A stretch of DNA of 64,000 nucleotides from Enterocola sp045643245 (GTDB lineage Bacteria > Bacteroidota > Bacteroidia > Bacteroidales > Paludibacteraceae), in contig JAZUKL010000005.1 in assembly GCA_045643245.1 (NCBI GenBank), positions 8,365 through 72,364 on the forward strand, read 5' to 3'. The first letter of the stretch is position 1. Each line of letters begins with the position of its first letter. The position numbers and the translations under genes are program-made. Positions 41,094-50,700 of this stretch are shown in pieces. The notes below the pieces were generated by a model that had not been told where the DNA came from, ran no database searches, and saw only the letters and a list, made by a program, of their open reading frames with translations.

Positions 41094-43622
41094 ATGATAC
41101 CTAAAAGATTTATTATCAGTGGTGGTGGCACAGGCGGACATATATTCCCTGCCGTAAGTATTGCAGGTGCTCTCAAAGAGTTGCTTCCTGATTGTGAAAT
41201 TCTGTTTGTAGGAGCCAATGGTAGAATGGAGATGGAAAAAGTTCCCGCAGCAGGTTACAAGATTGTAGGTTTGCCTATTCATGGACTTTATAGAAGCCTT
41301 ACTCCAAAAAACATAATGGTTATTTGCAATGCAATTAAGAGTGTTGGCATGGCAAAGAAAATAATAAAGGATTTCAAACCCGATGCTGTAATAGGTGTTG
41401 GCGGATATGCCAGCGGTCCCGTTTTATGGCAAGCCCAAAATATGGGAATCCCTACATTATTGCAAGAGCAGAACTCTTACGCAGGCGTTACCAATAAGTT
41501 ACTGAGCAAGAGATGCACCAGAATATGCGTAGCATACGATGGTATGGAGAGATTCTTCCCTGCTGACAAAATAACTCTTACAGGCAATCCTGTACGCTCA
41601 CAACTATTAAATATCAGTCAAGATGAGATATCTAAGGGGTACAAGGAATTTGGACTTAAATCAGACAAAAAGACTATTCTGGTGATAGGCGGTAGTCTTG
41701 GAGCAAGAACTGTGAACCAAAGTATTTTGGCGGGGCTGAAACAAATAACAACTGAATACAAAGATTCCGTACAGGTAATATGGCAGACAGGAAAATTCTA
41801 TTTTGAAAAAATAAAGGAACAGACAAAAGATTATGACCTGAGCAATGTTGTAATCACAGACTTTGTTGCAAGAATGGATATTGCATATTCCATTGCTGAT
41901 TTGGTCATATCACGTTCCGGGGCAAGTTCCATATCGGAGTTGTGTCTGCTTGGAAAACCTTGCATTCTTGTTCCGTCACCTAATGTGGCTGAAGACCATC
42001 AGACAAAGAACGCATTAGCACTTTCAACCAAAGGAGCGGCTGTGCTTATACCTGACAATGAGGCAGTTGAAAAATTAACTATTGAAGCCCTTAAACTTGT
42101 GTCAGACAGCACAAAGTTAAATGAATTAAGTGCAAACATAAGAAAACTTGCGAAACCCGATGCCACTATGACCATAGCATCGGAAGTTTTAAGGATGATT
42201 GGTGTTAATGCGGGAACAAAAGCCAAAGAGACAAAACAAAAATGCAAAAAAAAGACTAAAAACTATTTCTTTTTAGGAATAGGAGGTATTGGCATGAGTG
42301 CCATTGCCCGTTTCCTTAAGATGGAAGGAAACAATGTAGCCGGTTATGACCTTACAAAAACTCCGCTTACAGAGGCATTGGAATCAGAAGGAATGGAGAT
42401 TCATTATGATGACAACATCAGTCTTATCCCTGTGAAATATATGGATAAGGAAAACACTACCGTAATCTACACTCCTGCCATACCAAAAGATATGAGTGAA
42501 TTTGTTTTCTTCCAAAACGGATGCTTTAATTTATTAAAGCGTTCTGAGGCTCTTGGACTACTTACAGAGGGGAAAAACTCAATTTGTGTTGCAGGAAGCC
42601 ACGGAAAAACCACTACGTCCACTCTTATTGCACATATCCTGCAAGAATCAGGTACAGGAACAAATGCCTTTTTAGGTGGCATTTCCAAGAATTTCCAAAG
42701 CAATTTGGTTGTTAATCCCAAGAGTGACCTTGTTGTAGCGGAAGCCGATGAATTTGACCGTTCTTTTCTGCATTTGAAACCTTATATGGCAGTTGTTACA
42801 GCAACAGATGCTGACCACCTTGACATATACGGCACACATGAAGAGATGCTAAAGGCATTCAGCCAGTTCACCCACTTAATTAGAAAAGACGGAATATTGC
42901 TTATGAAGAAAGGAATTGCAATGGTTCCGGACACAGTGGAAGGTGTTAAGGTCTACACCTACTCTCTTGATGACAATTCCGCTGATTTCTATGCCTCTGA
43001 CATTAGAATAGGAGGAGGAAAACTGATATTTGATTTCAACGGTCCTGAAGGTAAAATTAAGGACATTGAACTTGGTGTGCCTACCGTTGTCAATGTGGAG
43101 AATGCAGTGGCTGCCATTGCCATAGCATTGTTCAACAATGTAAGCGAGAAACGCATACAAGATGCCGTAAAGAGTTTCAAGGGAACTGAACGTCGCTTTG
43201 AAATAAGGATGGCAAATGACAAGGTCATCTATATAGATGACTATGCACACCACCCTGCTGAAATAAAGGCGACACTCAAATCAATGAAACAACTGTATCC
43301 TGACAAGAAGATTTGCTGTGTGTTCCAGCCACATCTTTACACCAGAACAAGGAATTTTGCCACTGAATTTGCTGAAAGCCTTTCATTAGCGGATACTGTA
43401 ATATTGACCGAAATTTACCCTGCACGTGAAAAACCAATACCAGGAGTAACCTCTGAAATTATTCTAAAAGAACTTAAAAGCACAAACAAGGTTATGTGTA
43501 AAAAAGAGGAACTCATTGAAACCATGAGAAAACAGACTTTTGATATATTTGTAACAATGGGAGCGGGAGATATCTGTACACTTTACGGCAAAATAGAAGA
43601 TGAACTAAAAAAGTATAAATGA
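41094..43622 (+). CDS. murG-murC: MurG-MurC fusion: lipid II glycosyltransferase plus UDP-MurNAc:L-alanine ligase
   Basis: 842 residues in one open frame. Residues 1 to about 370 are MurG, which adds GlcNAc to lipid I: SGGGTGGHIFPA, GVGGYASGPV, VIGGSLGAR and SGASSISELC are all present. Residues from about 389 are MurC, which adds the first L-alanine: FLGIGGIGMSA, the ATP loop SHGKTT at 502-507, EADEFDRSF, DADHLDIYG and DDYAHHPAEI. Both halves look complete and catalytically intact. A Lys-rich linker lies between. It contains an A8 run (42246-42253); one A fewer would end MurG at a nearby TAG and let the ATG at 42242 start a normal MurC. So the fusion may be real, a sequence error, or a slippage site. 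murG and murC are normally separate. ftsQ overlaps the end by 4 bases. Confidence 0.9.
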   Translation: MIPKRFIISGGGTGGHIFPAVSIAGALKELLPDCEILFVGANGRMEMEKVPAAGYKIVGLPIHGLYRSLTPKNIMVICNAIKSVGMAKKIIKDFKPDAVIGVGGYASGPVLWQAQNMGIPTLLQEQNSYAGVTNKLLSKRCTRICVAYDGMERFFPADKITLTGNPVRSQLLNISQDEISKGYKEFGLKSDKKTILVIGGSLGARTVNQSILAGLKQITTEYKDSVQVIWQTGKFYFEKIKEQTKDYDLSNVVITDFVARMDIAYSIADLVISRSGASSISELCLLGKPCILVPSPNVAEDHQTKNALALSTKGAAVLIPDNEAVEKLTIEALKLVSDSTKLNELSANIRKLAKPDATMTIASEVLRMIGVNAGTKAKETKQKCKKKTKNYFFLGIGGIGMSAIARFLKMEGNNVAGYDLTKTPLTEALESEGMEIHYDDNISLIPVKYMDKENTTVIYTPAIPKDMSEFVFFQNGCFNLLKRSEALGLLTEGKNSICVAGSHGKTTTSTLIAHILQESGTGTNAFLGGISKNFQSNLVVNPKSDLVVAEADEFDRSFLHLKPYMAVVTATDADHLDIYGTHEEMLKAFSQFTHLIRKDGILLMKKGIAMVPDTVEGVKVYTYSLDDNSADFYASDIRIGGGKLIFDFNGPEGKIKDIELGVPTVVNVENAVAAIAIALFNNVSEKRIQDAVKSFKGTERRFEIRMANDKVIYIDDYAHHPAEIKATLKSMKQLYPDKKICCVFQPHLYTRTRNFATEFAESLSLADTVILTEIYPAREKPIPGVTSEIILKELKSTNKVMCKKEELIETMRKQTFDIFVTMGAGDICTLYGKIEDELKKYK

Positions 43623-44377
43623 ACAAAGTATTGTACATACTGAAGATTACAGGCATAGTACTACTTATTACAGTACTTGCAGGGTATGCCGTATTTGCCG
43701 GTGTAATGGCAAAAAAGTGGCATAAGGATATGATATGTACTGAAATTAAGATTAATGTTTTGGATTATGACAAATACAATTTCATTTGTGAAGATGATAT
43801 TCTTACATTTATAAAGAGAAAAGGACTTTACCCCATTGGAAAGAAAATAGACAGCAGAACATTAGATGTCATTGAAAAACATGTAAGCAGGATAAATGTT
43901 GTACGTAACGCTGAATGTTATATGGCTGACGGTAAGACAATAGTAATAGATGTCAGTCAAAAAATTCCAATGTACAGAGTTGTTTCAACTGGTAAAAGTT
44001 ACTATGTTGACAGTGACCGTCACACTCTCAAGGCAAACTCGACATTTGCGGCAATGCTACCTCTTGTAACAGGATATATAACTGAGAATCAGGCTTGTGG
44101 TAAAGTATATGACTTTGTTATGTATCTGCATAATGACAAATTTTGGGGCAACCATATAGGACAAATTAATTTCACAAAAAACGGCGATATTGAGTTGATA
44201 ACAAAAATAGGAGTTGAAAAAATAATACTAAATAGCCTTGATACCTACAAAGATAAACTTGACGATGCAAAACTATGGTATGACCAATATCAGAATTTTG
44301 CTTGGAGCAATGTATATTCTCAATTGGATTTAAGATACAATAATCTGATTTATTGTAAAAAGAGCAACAAACACTAA
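43619..44377 (+). CDS. ftsQ: Cell-division protein FtsQ
   Basis: 252 residues. A short cytoplasmic N-terminus and one transmembrane helix (about 8-30) are followed by a POTRA-like domain (about 38-110, KINVLDYDKYNFICEDDI) and a beta domain (about 110-230, with VVRNAECYMADGKTIVIDV and YYVDSDRHTL). This is the FtsQ/DivIB architecture; the KYNFICEDDIL stretch resembles Bacteroidota FtsQ. It links FtsA/FtsZ-side events to the FtsL-FtsI-FtsW synthase. The start overlaps the stop of murG-murC (ATGA), and ftsA follows after 9 bases. Confidence 0.88.
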   Translation: MNKVLYILKITGIVLLITVLAGYAVFAGVMAKKWHKDMICTEIKINVLDYDKYNFICEDDILTFIKRKGLYPIGKKIDSRTLDVIEKHVSRINVVRNAECYMADGKTIVIDVSQKIPMYRVVSTGKSYYVDSDRHTLKANSTFAAMLPLVTGYITENQACGKVYDFVMYLHNDKFWGNHIGQINFTKNGDIELITKIGVEKIILNSLDTYKDKLDDAKLWYDQYQNFAWSNVYSQLDLRYNNLIYCKKSNKH

Positions 44378-44386
44378 GCACAATAT

Positions 44387-45427
44387 ATGGAACAATCTTA
44401 CTACATTGCAGCAATTGATTTGGGAAGCAACAAAATTGCCGGCGCACTTGCAAAAAAGACAGGAGATAAAATTGAAGTTATCAAACTGGAAGAGGAGCCC
44501 ACTGAGAACAAATGTGTTGCTAAAGGAATGTTGAACCCTTCCTGTATTGACGATGTTGCCTTTCAAATAAGCAGAATACTGAAAAGGTTATCAACCAATG
44601 CTCCTGTAAAGGCAATAAACTATTGTTACGTGCTATGGAAAGGTATGCTGAAAGATGTAACATCGGCAGAAAAACTTGCCTCAAAACTTAAAAAGACAGA
44701 ACTGCTGTTCCCTTCAGTCAGTTCCATGCAACTTTTGGCTGACAAGTTTGCCACCCCTGAAGAAAAGGAAATAGGTTGTATGCTTATTGATTTTGGGCAC
44801 ACGGCAACCTCATATACATATATTGATGGAGGAACTGTTAAACAGGAGGGATTGATTCCTGGCGGAAGCAATCATATTTCCACTGACCTGATGGCAATTT
44901 TCAATTATGGACAAGCACTTGCAGACAGACTTAAAATGACTTTTGCCAGAGCCATTCCTTTAGAAGAGGCAGACAAACTTATTGACTTGGGTGGAGGAAA
45001 ACAAGTCCGCATAAGTGAACTTACAGCAAAAATATCTGACAGAATAAATGAAATATTCTCATACACACTGAGTTACATGGGTAAAAACCAATGGCACTCC
45101 AACAGAAGCAGAACAATTATTGTAAGTGGCGGTGGAGCAAACCTGCAACAAATTGAAAAATATCTGCTAAAACGTACAGGACTGACGGCAAGATGTACAA
45201 AACTGAAAGATGACGATATCTTGGGAGAATTTGCAGACAGGCTTCAAAAGTTTGAGTACGCATCGCTGGTTGCATTATTGGCATTTGCAACAAGACCATG
45301 TGATGAAAAGAAACAGGGGATGCTTGACAGAATGAACTCAATCATTAAAAGAAGTACCGCCAAAACAGTTGAACTGTTTGACACAAGCGACAACGAATCA
45401 GAAAAATTTCCAACTAAAAAACAATAA
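44387..45427 (+). CDS. ftsA: Cell-division actin homologue FtsA, short form lacking most of subdomain 1C
   Basis: 346 residues, against roughly 420 or more usual in Bacteroidota. Subdomain 1A is clear (IAAIDLGSNKIAGALA, residues 7-22), as are the phosphate-2 motif CMLIDFGHTATSYTYIDGG (131-149) and the adenosine motif IIVSGGGANL near residue 245. Between strand INYCYV (78-82) and CMLIDFG (131) there are only about 50 residues, where typical FtsA has about 125. Subdomain 1C, which contacts later division proteins, thus seems largely absent. A possible C-terminal amphipathic membrane helix (MLDRMNSIIKRS, near 315) remains. It sits in the usual ftsQ-ftsA-ftsZ order, and ftsZ follows after 5 bases. 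Confidence 0.88.
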   Translation: MEQSYYIAAIDLGSNKIAGALAKKTGDKIEVIKLEEEPTENKCVAKGMLNPSCIDDVAFQISRILKRLSTNAPVKAINYCYVLWKGMLKDVTSAEKLASKLKKTELLFPSVSSMQLLADKFATPEEKEIGCMLIDFGHTATSYTYIDGGTVKQEGLIPGGSNHISTDLMAIFNYGQALADRLKMTFARAIPLEEADKLIDLGGGKQVRISELTAKISDRINEIFSYTLSYMGKNQWHSNRSRTIIVSGGGANLQQIEKYLLKRTGLTARCTKLKDDDILGEFADRLQKFEYASLVALLAFATRPCDEKKQGMLDRMNSIIKRSTAKTVELFDTSDNESEKFPTKKQ

Positions 45428-45432
45428 AAATT

Positions 45433-46629
45433 ATGTTACCTATTCAAATTCCAACAGAAATAAACAAAGTGATTAAAGTCATTGGTGTAGGCGGTGGCGG
45501 TGGCAATGCCGTAAACTACATGTATAATGAAGGAATACACAATGTATCATTTGCCATATGCAATGCCGATATTCAAGACTTAAACAGTTCTCCCATACCA
45601 ACCAGAATACAAATAGGCAAAGTTCTTACAGAAGGACTTGGTTGCGGTGCAAAACCCGAAAAGGGTGAGGCTGCGGCAAAAGAGAGCGAAGAGGAGATAA
45701 GAGACCTGCTAAGTGACGGCACGAAAATGGTGTTCATAACAGCCGGTATGGGTGGTGGAACCGGCACCGGCGCCGCTCCTGTAATTGCAAGAATTGCAAA
45801 GGAAATGGGCATTCTTACCATAGGAATAGTAACCATTCCTTTCAAGCTGGAAATGGGAAACAGAATAAAAAAAGCAATAGCAGGAGTTGTTGAAATGAAG
45901 AAATATGTTGACTCTTTGCTTGTAATAAACAATGAGAAAATGATTTCCCTATATACTGACATGACTCTTGATGCAGCATTTTACAAAGCCAATGAAGTGC
46001 TTTCTGAATCAGCAAAAAGCATAGCGGAGATGATTACAATGAAAGGAAGTATAATTAACATTGACTTTGCTGATGTTTACACCATAATGAAGGACAGTGG
46101 AGTTGCAATAATGAATACAGGCATGGGAGACGGAGAAGACAGGGTTAAGCAGGCAATTGATGAAGCACTTTCCACTCCTCTGCTTAAAAGTAAGGATATA
46201 AGAAGTGCAACCAGAATTCTTATGTATGTCTATACATCAGAGGAACACAAAATTACAATGAAGGAAATGGGAGAGATTTCTGAATTTGTAGAGACCATAA
46301 ACAAGGATTTGGATGAGGAGTTTATTTGGGGTGGCACATACGACAATAATTTGGAATCATCTATAAAAATCACACTTATTGCAACAGGATTTGACTTTAC
46401 AGATATGGATGATTATGAGGCTCTTTATAAAGAATACTATAAAGAATCATCTCCAAAGGAGATTACTCCTGAAGAGCCGAAAACAGAACAGGCGACAGCA
46501 ATAAAAGAGCCTGAAGTGATTCCTTTTGACAATTGGGCAAACGGTTTGGATGTTACTGATGTAAATACAAAATCAACCGATGAGGAGTTCAAAGATTTTG
46601 ACACTCCGCTTTCATTAAGAGGCAAATAA
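45433..46629 (+). CDS. ftsZ: Cell-division GTPase FtsZ
   Basis: 398 residues. The tubulin-like GTPase polymerises into the Z ring. The N-terminal VIGVGGGGGNAVNYM, the tubulin signature GGGTGTG at 107-113, and the T7-loop region DFADVYTIMKDSGVAIMNTG near residue 215 are intact. The C-terminal third ends with an acidic linker and the short peptide DTPLSLRGK, presumably the FtsA-binding tail, although it differs from the usual Bacteroidota tail as I recall it. It is the last gene of the dcw cluster and ends one base before the stop of the convergent lptG; no terminator hairpin is visible. Confidence 0.97.
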   Translation: MLPIQIPTEINKVIKVIGVGGGGGNAVNYMYNEGIHNVSFAICNADIQDLNSSPIPTRIQIGKVLTEGLGCGAKPEKGEAAAKESEEEIRDLLSDGTKMVFITAGMGGGTGTGAAPVIARIAKEMGILTIGIVTIPFKLEMGNRIKKAIAGVVEMKKYVDSLLVINNEKMISLYTDMTLDAAFYKANEVLSESAKSIAEMITMKGSIINIDFADVYTIMKDSGVAIMNTGMGDGEDRVKQAIDEALSTPLLKSKDIRSATRILMYVYTSEEHKITMKEMGEISEFVETINKDLDEEFIWGGTYDNNLESSIKITLIATGFDFTDMDDYEALYKEYYKESSPKEITPEEPKTEQATAIKEPEVIPFDNWANGLDVTDVNTKSTDEEFKDFDTPLSLRGK

Positions 46630-46630
46630 T

Positions 46631-47710
46631 CTATTTTTGAGCCTTAAAATACAGCACGCCTCCTATGCAGGCAAATATAAGGGCAGGTAACCAAATTGCA
46701 AGAATTGGATTAATACCTGCCTGTGCTGTCATAATAGATGACAGCAGTGTGCAAAGAATATAAACCACACTCATGGCAAGACCTATGAACATGTGCAGAC
46801 CCGTACCACCTCTAACCTTTCTGGAAGCAACGCACACACCTATAAAGGCAAGGATGAAAGATCCGAAAGGACCTGCAAAACGTTTCTGATATTCCAATTT
46901 ATATACATTGAGCCCTGCTCTTCCCCTCTCTTCCTGATGTTTGATATAATGCCTTAATTCAGGATTCGTCAATCTCTCTTGATGATTTTTTGCAATAAAG
47001 AAATCAGAAGGGGTCATATCTATATGTAGTGTCAACTCCTCACCCCTTTCAGCAGACTCCCTCATACCAATAAAATCACGCCTCAAGTAATTTTTCAAAG
47101 TCCATGTACTATCAGAATTGTACTTGACCGTTCTTGCAATCACGCGAGTTTTCAGCATTTTAGATTCAAACCTGTCAAGAGAGAATCTATAGCCTATACT
47201 GTCTGTCATATCATATCGTTCCATATATATGATTTCACCAGGAGCGGTCATCATTTGAACGTTCTGCAATGAAGAGGCAATAGGTATATGGTCAATATGT
47301 TTTGACTCAAAATTCAGTCTATGCTCATTGCCTGGAGGAATCACCCAACCACCAATAAAGAATGTAAATAAAGCGATTATTGCAGCGGAAACCATATACG
47401 GAACTATTATTCTTATAAAGGAAATCCCCCCTGCAAGCATTGCAATTATTTCTGTATTGTAAGCAAGTTTTGAAGTAATGAAAATTACAGATATAAAGGT
47501 GAACAACGGACTGAACAAATTGACATAATATGGCACAAAGTGGATATAGTATTCAGTTACAACATATCCGAATGAGAGGTTTTCATTATAAAAATCATCC
47601 ATCTTTTCAGTTATATCAATGACAATGGCAATGCTTATAATCATAAGCATTGAAAGTATGTATGCCCCAAGCACCTTTTTTATTATGTAAAAATCAAGAG
47701 TTTTTAGCAT
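46631..47710 (-). CDS. lptG: LptF/LptG-family LPS export permease
   Basis: 359 residues. The topology is that of YjgP/YjgQ permeases: about three N-terminal transmembrane helices, a periplasmic beta-jellyroll domain (about 130-260) and three C-terminal helices. MLKTLDFYIIKKVLGAYILSM is the typical coupling-helix start; IPPGNEHRLNFE follows helix 3. With LptB (encoded at 57451) it would extract lipopolysaccharide from the inner membrane. LptF and LptG cannot be told apart safely from sequence alone; the LptG label is a guess. It starts one base after the sprA stop and is probably the last gene of ruvA-sprA-lptG. Confidence 0.85.
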   Translation of the reverse strand: MLKTLDFYIIKKVLGAYILSMLMIISIAIVIDITEKMDDFYNENLSFGYVVTEYYIHFVPYYVNLFSPLFTFISVIFITSKLAYNTEIIAMLAGGISFIRIIVPYMVSAAIIALFTFFIGGWVIPPGNEHRLNFESKHIDHIPIASSLQNVQMMTAPGEIIYMERYDMTDSIGYRFSLDRFESKMLKTRVIARTVKYNSDSTWTLKNYLRRDFIGMRESAERGEELTLHIDMTPSDFFIAKNHQERLTNPELRHYIKHQEERGRAGLNVYKLEYQKRFAGPFGSFILAFIGVCVASRKVRGGTGLHMFIGLAMSVVYILCTLLSSIMTAQAGINPILAIWLPALIFACIGGVLYFKAQK

Positions 47711-47711
47711 A

Positions 47712-50700
47712 TTATCTTGTTAATATAACCTTTGCAGCGATACCTACATCGTGAGTTGCGGTAGGATATGAAGTTGAAACCAACGGATTTCTCAATTGCA
47801 TGTCATAATACAATCTGAAACTCAACCTTTCACTGAATACGTAATCAGCTGAGAATTTGAATGCAATCACCATATCGCCAGCAGTTGCCTGAGATTGGGC
47901 AAGTTCTATTTTTCTGACTATGGTCTCAACATCTTTCAATGAGAAGTCTGCCCTAAGATTCAGGTCATTCTTCACCTTTTTCTGTTTCTGCTTCTGCTTC
48001 ATTGTAAATGACAAGTCAGCGAATTTATATCCCACTCCAACCACATACTCATTATTCCATGATTCAACTATCTGATTGCTTGACAGATTCAAACCTAACG
48101 ACCTGCCTTTTCTCCACTCAAATTTGGCGGACAGTGAATTTTTCATATTAATGTCAACCCCTATCAACGGACTGAACTGCTCTGATATAGTGACAGCATT
48201 GACAGTAAATCTGCTTGTATAGGTATATCCTCCTGTCTGCACATTCTTAACCTTTCCAAAATCGTCTCCGTCAATAGGATCATATGATTGGTCAGATGTA
48301 AATGAACCTATTTGATACTTACAGTTATACGCATGAGTAAGGTTTATGCTGCGGAAATGCTCCTTTACCCAAGGAATACGGTTAAGTCCGTCAAATGTAA
48401 CCTGCCAGTTAGGTAGGAATGTCCAAAACTTTGGTATGGTTGATAAGCTGACATTATTCACATCTCTACCTCCGTATGCGGCGATAAATGCAGGAATAAG
48501 CACATCGTCAGTATTCTGCCCGAAACCGTCTGCTCCACTCAATCCGTACTTGCTGTTCAGTCTTCCCTGTATCTGATTTCTATAACTTAAGAACCTGTCA
48601 AACAATGATGACTCAAGAGCCCCTGTCTTTGACATGCCGGCAAAGGCTGTACCTATTGCCACAAAACTCTGAGATAGGTTACCTCCTATTGAGGTTACAT
48701 ACTGACCATCCTGAACTTGAAGTTGGAACTGCGTTTCAGAACTTGTAACAAACTGTCGGTCAACAGCCACATTAATCTTAAACCCTGTAAACGGCTCTAT
48801 GAGGGCAGTTGCCTTGAATGTTTCACTATGGTTCTTTGTAGCGGCATTATATACAGAACCGTTTGTAACCAACCAATCATTCTTTATTGCCCTTTCAAGG
48901 ATATCATTATTTTGTACACCAAATACAAAATCCCATCCTGGAGCAGTGGCACCGTTAAAGTTATTAAGTCCTAAGAATGTTACACTTGGCTTGAAACCAG
49001 GAAGAATTGTTGCATCAGACTGACTATAATTGAATGACACATTACGCAACATCATACCAATACGGGCAAACACATCCAACACTTGATTCTCACTCAAGTC
49101 TGTGGTTACTTCAATTGCCATTTCTCCATCTGTCTTAGCCTTAATCTGTATGGTGTTGTTATCAATAACCTTATACCTGATTTCTTCTGCTTCAGCACCA
49201 TTAATGGAAGCCGTAACTATTAATTTAGGAGTATTCAATCTGTGACGGACTAGTACTTTCTCTCCTTTCTTAAACGAAATCTTCTGTTTGTATGTTCTTG
49301 GCTTCTGCTGTTTCTTTTGCTGTGCATTCCTGCTGAATTTCTTATTAACCTCCTTGGCATAATTTGAGTGGTTATATAAAGTTTCAAAATTCACTCTACC
49401 ATCAACACCCCAAGTACCCTTACTGTCAGCAGTATTGGCTATTGTCTCATTTCCATATTCCCAAATATAGGAACCGTCATATTTCAAGTTACCGGACAAC
49501 CAATTAAGGAAATTGATTCTGTTGAACGGAACCGCCCATGTTGCTGTAAATCTTTGATTATAGTTCATAGGTGTTCCAAGATGTGCAAAACTATTGCGTA
49601 CTGAATCCTTCCATGCTTGATATTGGTCAGGATACAACCACTTGTTTACACCTCCCTCATTTTCTGTAATACGGGAATCGTTGTTGGTGGTGAGTGTAAG
49701 CCTTATATTCTTAGTTATATCCCATGCTATATCAAAACTGTTTGACCACATGAAGTCTTTTTGGAATGTAGGGTCAAGTGACCTGTAGTCTCCGTTGAAG
49801 TCCCTTACCTGTTGTTCAAAATAAGTTCTTGTAAAGTCTGTCTTGTATGCGAATCTTTTAGGTGCATAGTTAATGCCGATATCAGATATCCACTTCCAAT
49901 TCCTGGATTTCTTAAGTTTTTCTATCTTGCCAAACGGCTCCCAAGGTTTTGGTGTCCATGAAAACTCGTATGTACCATACGCATTACAATATTGGTCAAT
50001 ATTCCTGACTGTATTAGGGTCTCTTGACTCAGTTTGGGAGAATGAGCCTCCTATTGTAAAACAAGCAGGGTCCCAAGGTCTTGGTCCGTTCTTTCCTGTA
50101 TAACCCACATGAATGCTTGGTATGCTCAGACTGGTGTTTGTTCTGACTGTTTGGGCAAGCATCAATATAGAATCACGCATTGACCTGTCTGACGCTATTG
50201 CCAACGCATCCTTTAACAGAATATCCTTGTCTAAAGGATTATACTTTGGATTCTCAATCTCATTTGAATGCGATACTTTGACAGGAAAAACAACATTTGC
50301 CTTCTCAGGGAAAAGCTTACCAAGGTCAATACCTGCGTTTATATTGTACTGATAATAATCTTCCTGTCTTCTTTCTGCTATCTGCTCTTCTATTTGACCG
50401 AACCCTATAGTTTCAACCCTACCTGCCGCACTGAATGAAATAAAGTCTGAAATAGCCAAATCAACATTTGCAAGGGCGGCAACACCTCCATGCTGGTCAA
50501 TATCGGTCAATGTAAGTTCATCTACCCAAATTTCAGCGGATTGTATGATACGGGAATTATTTCTGATACCTACCATAAGCACATCAACCTCTCCAAGACT
50601 TGGATTTCCCTTAATTGATATTCTGTTGTTAGGTTTTTCAGGGTCAACTCCGGCATATTCCGTCAAATTTGATACAGATGTGCCTGTTGATTGCTTGTCT

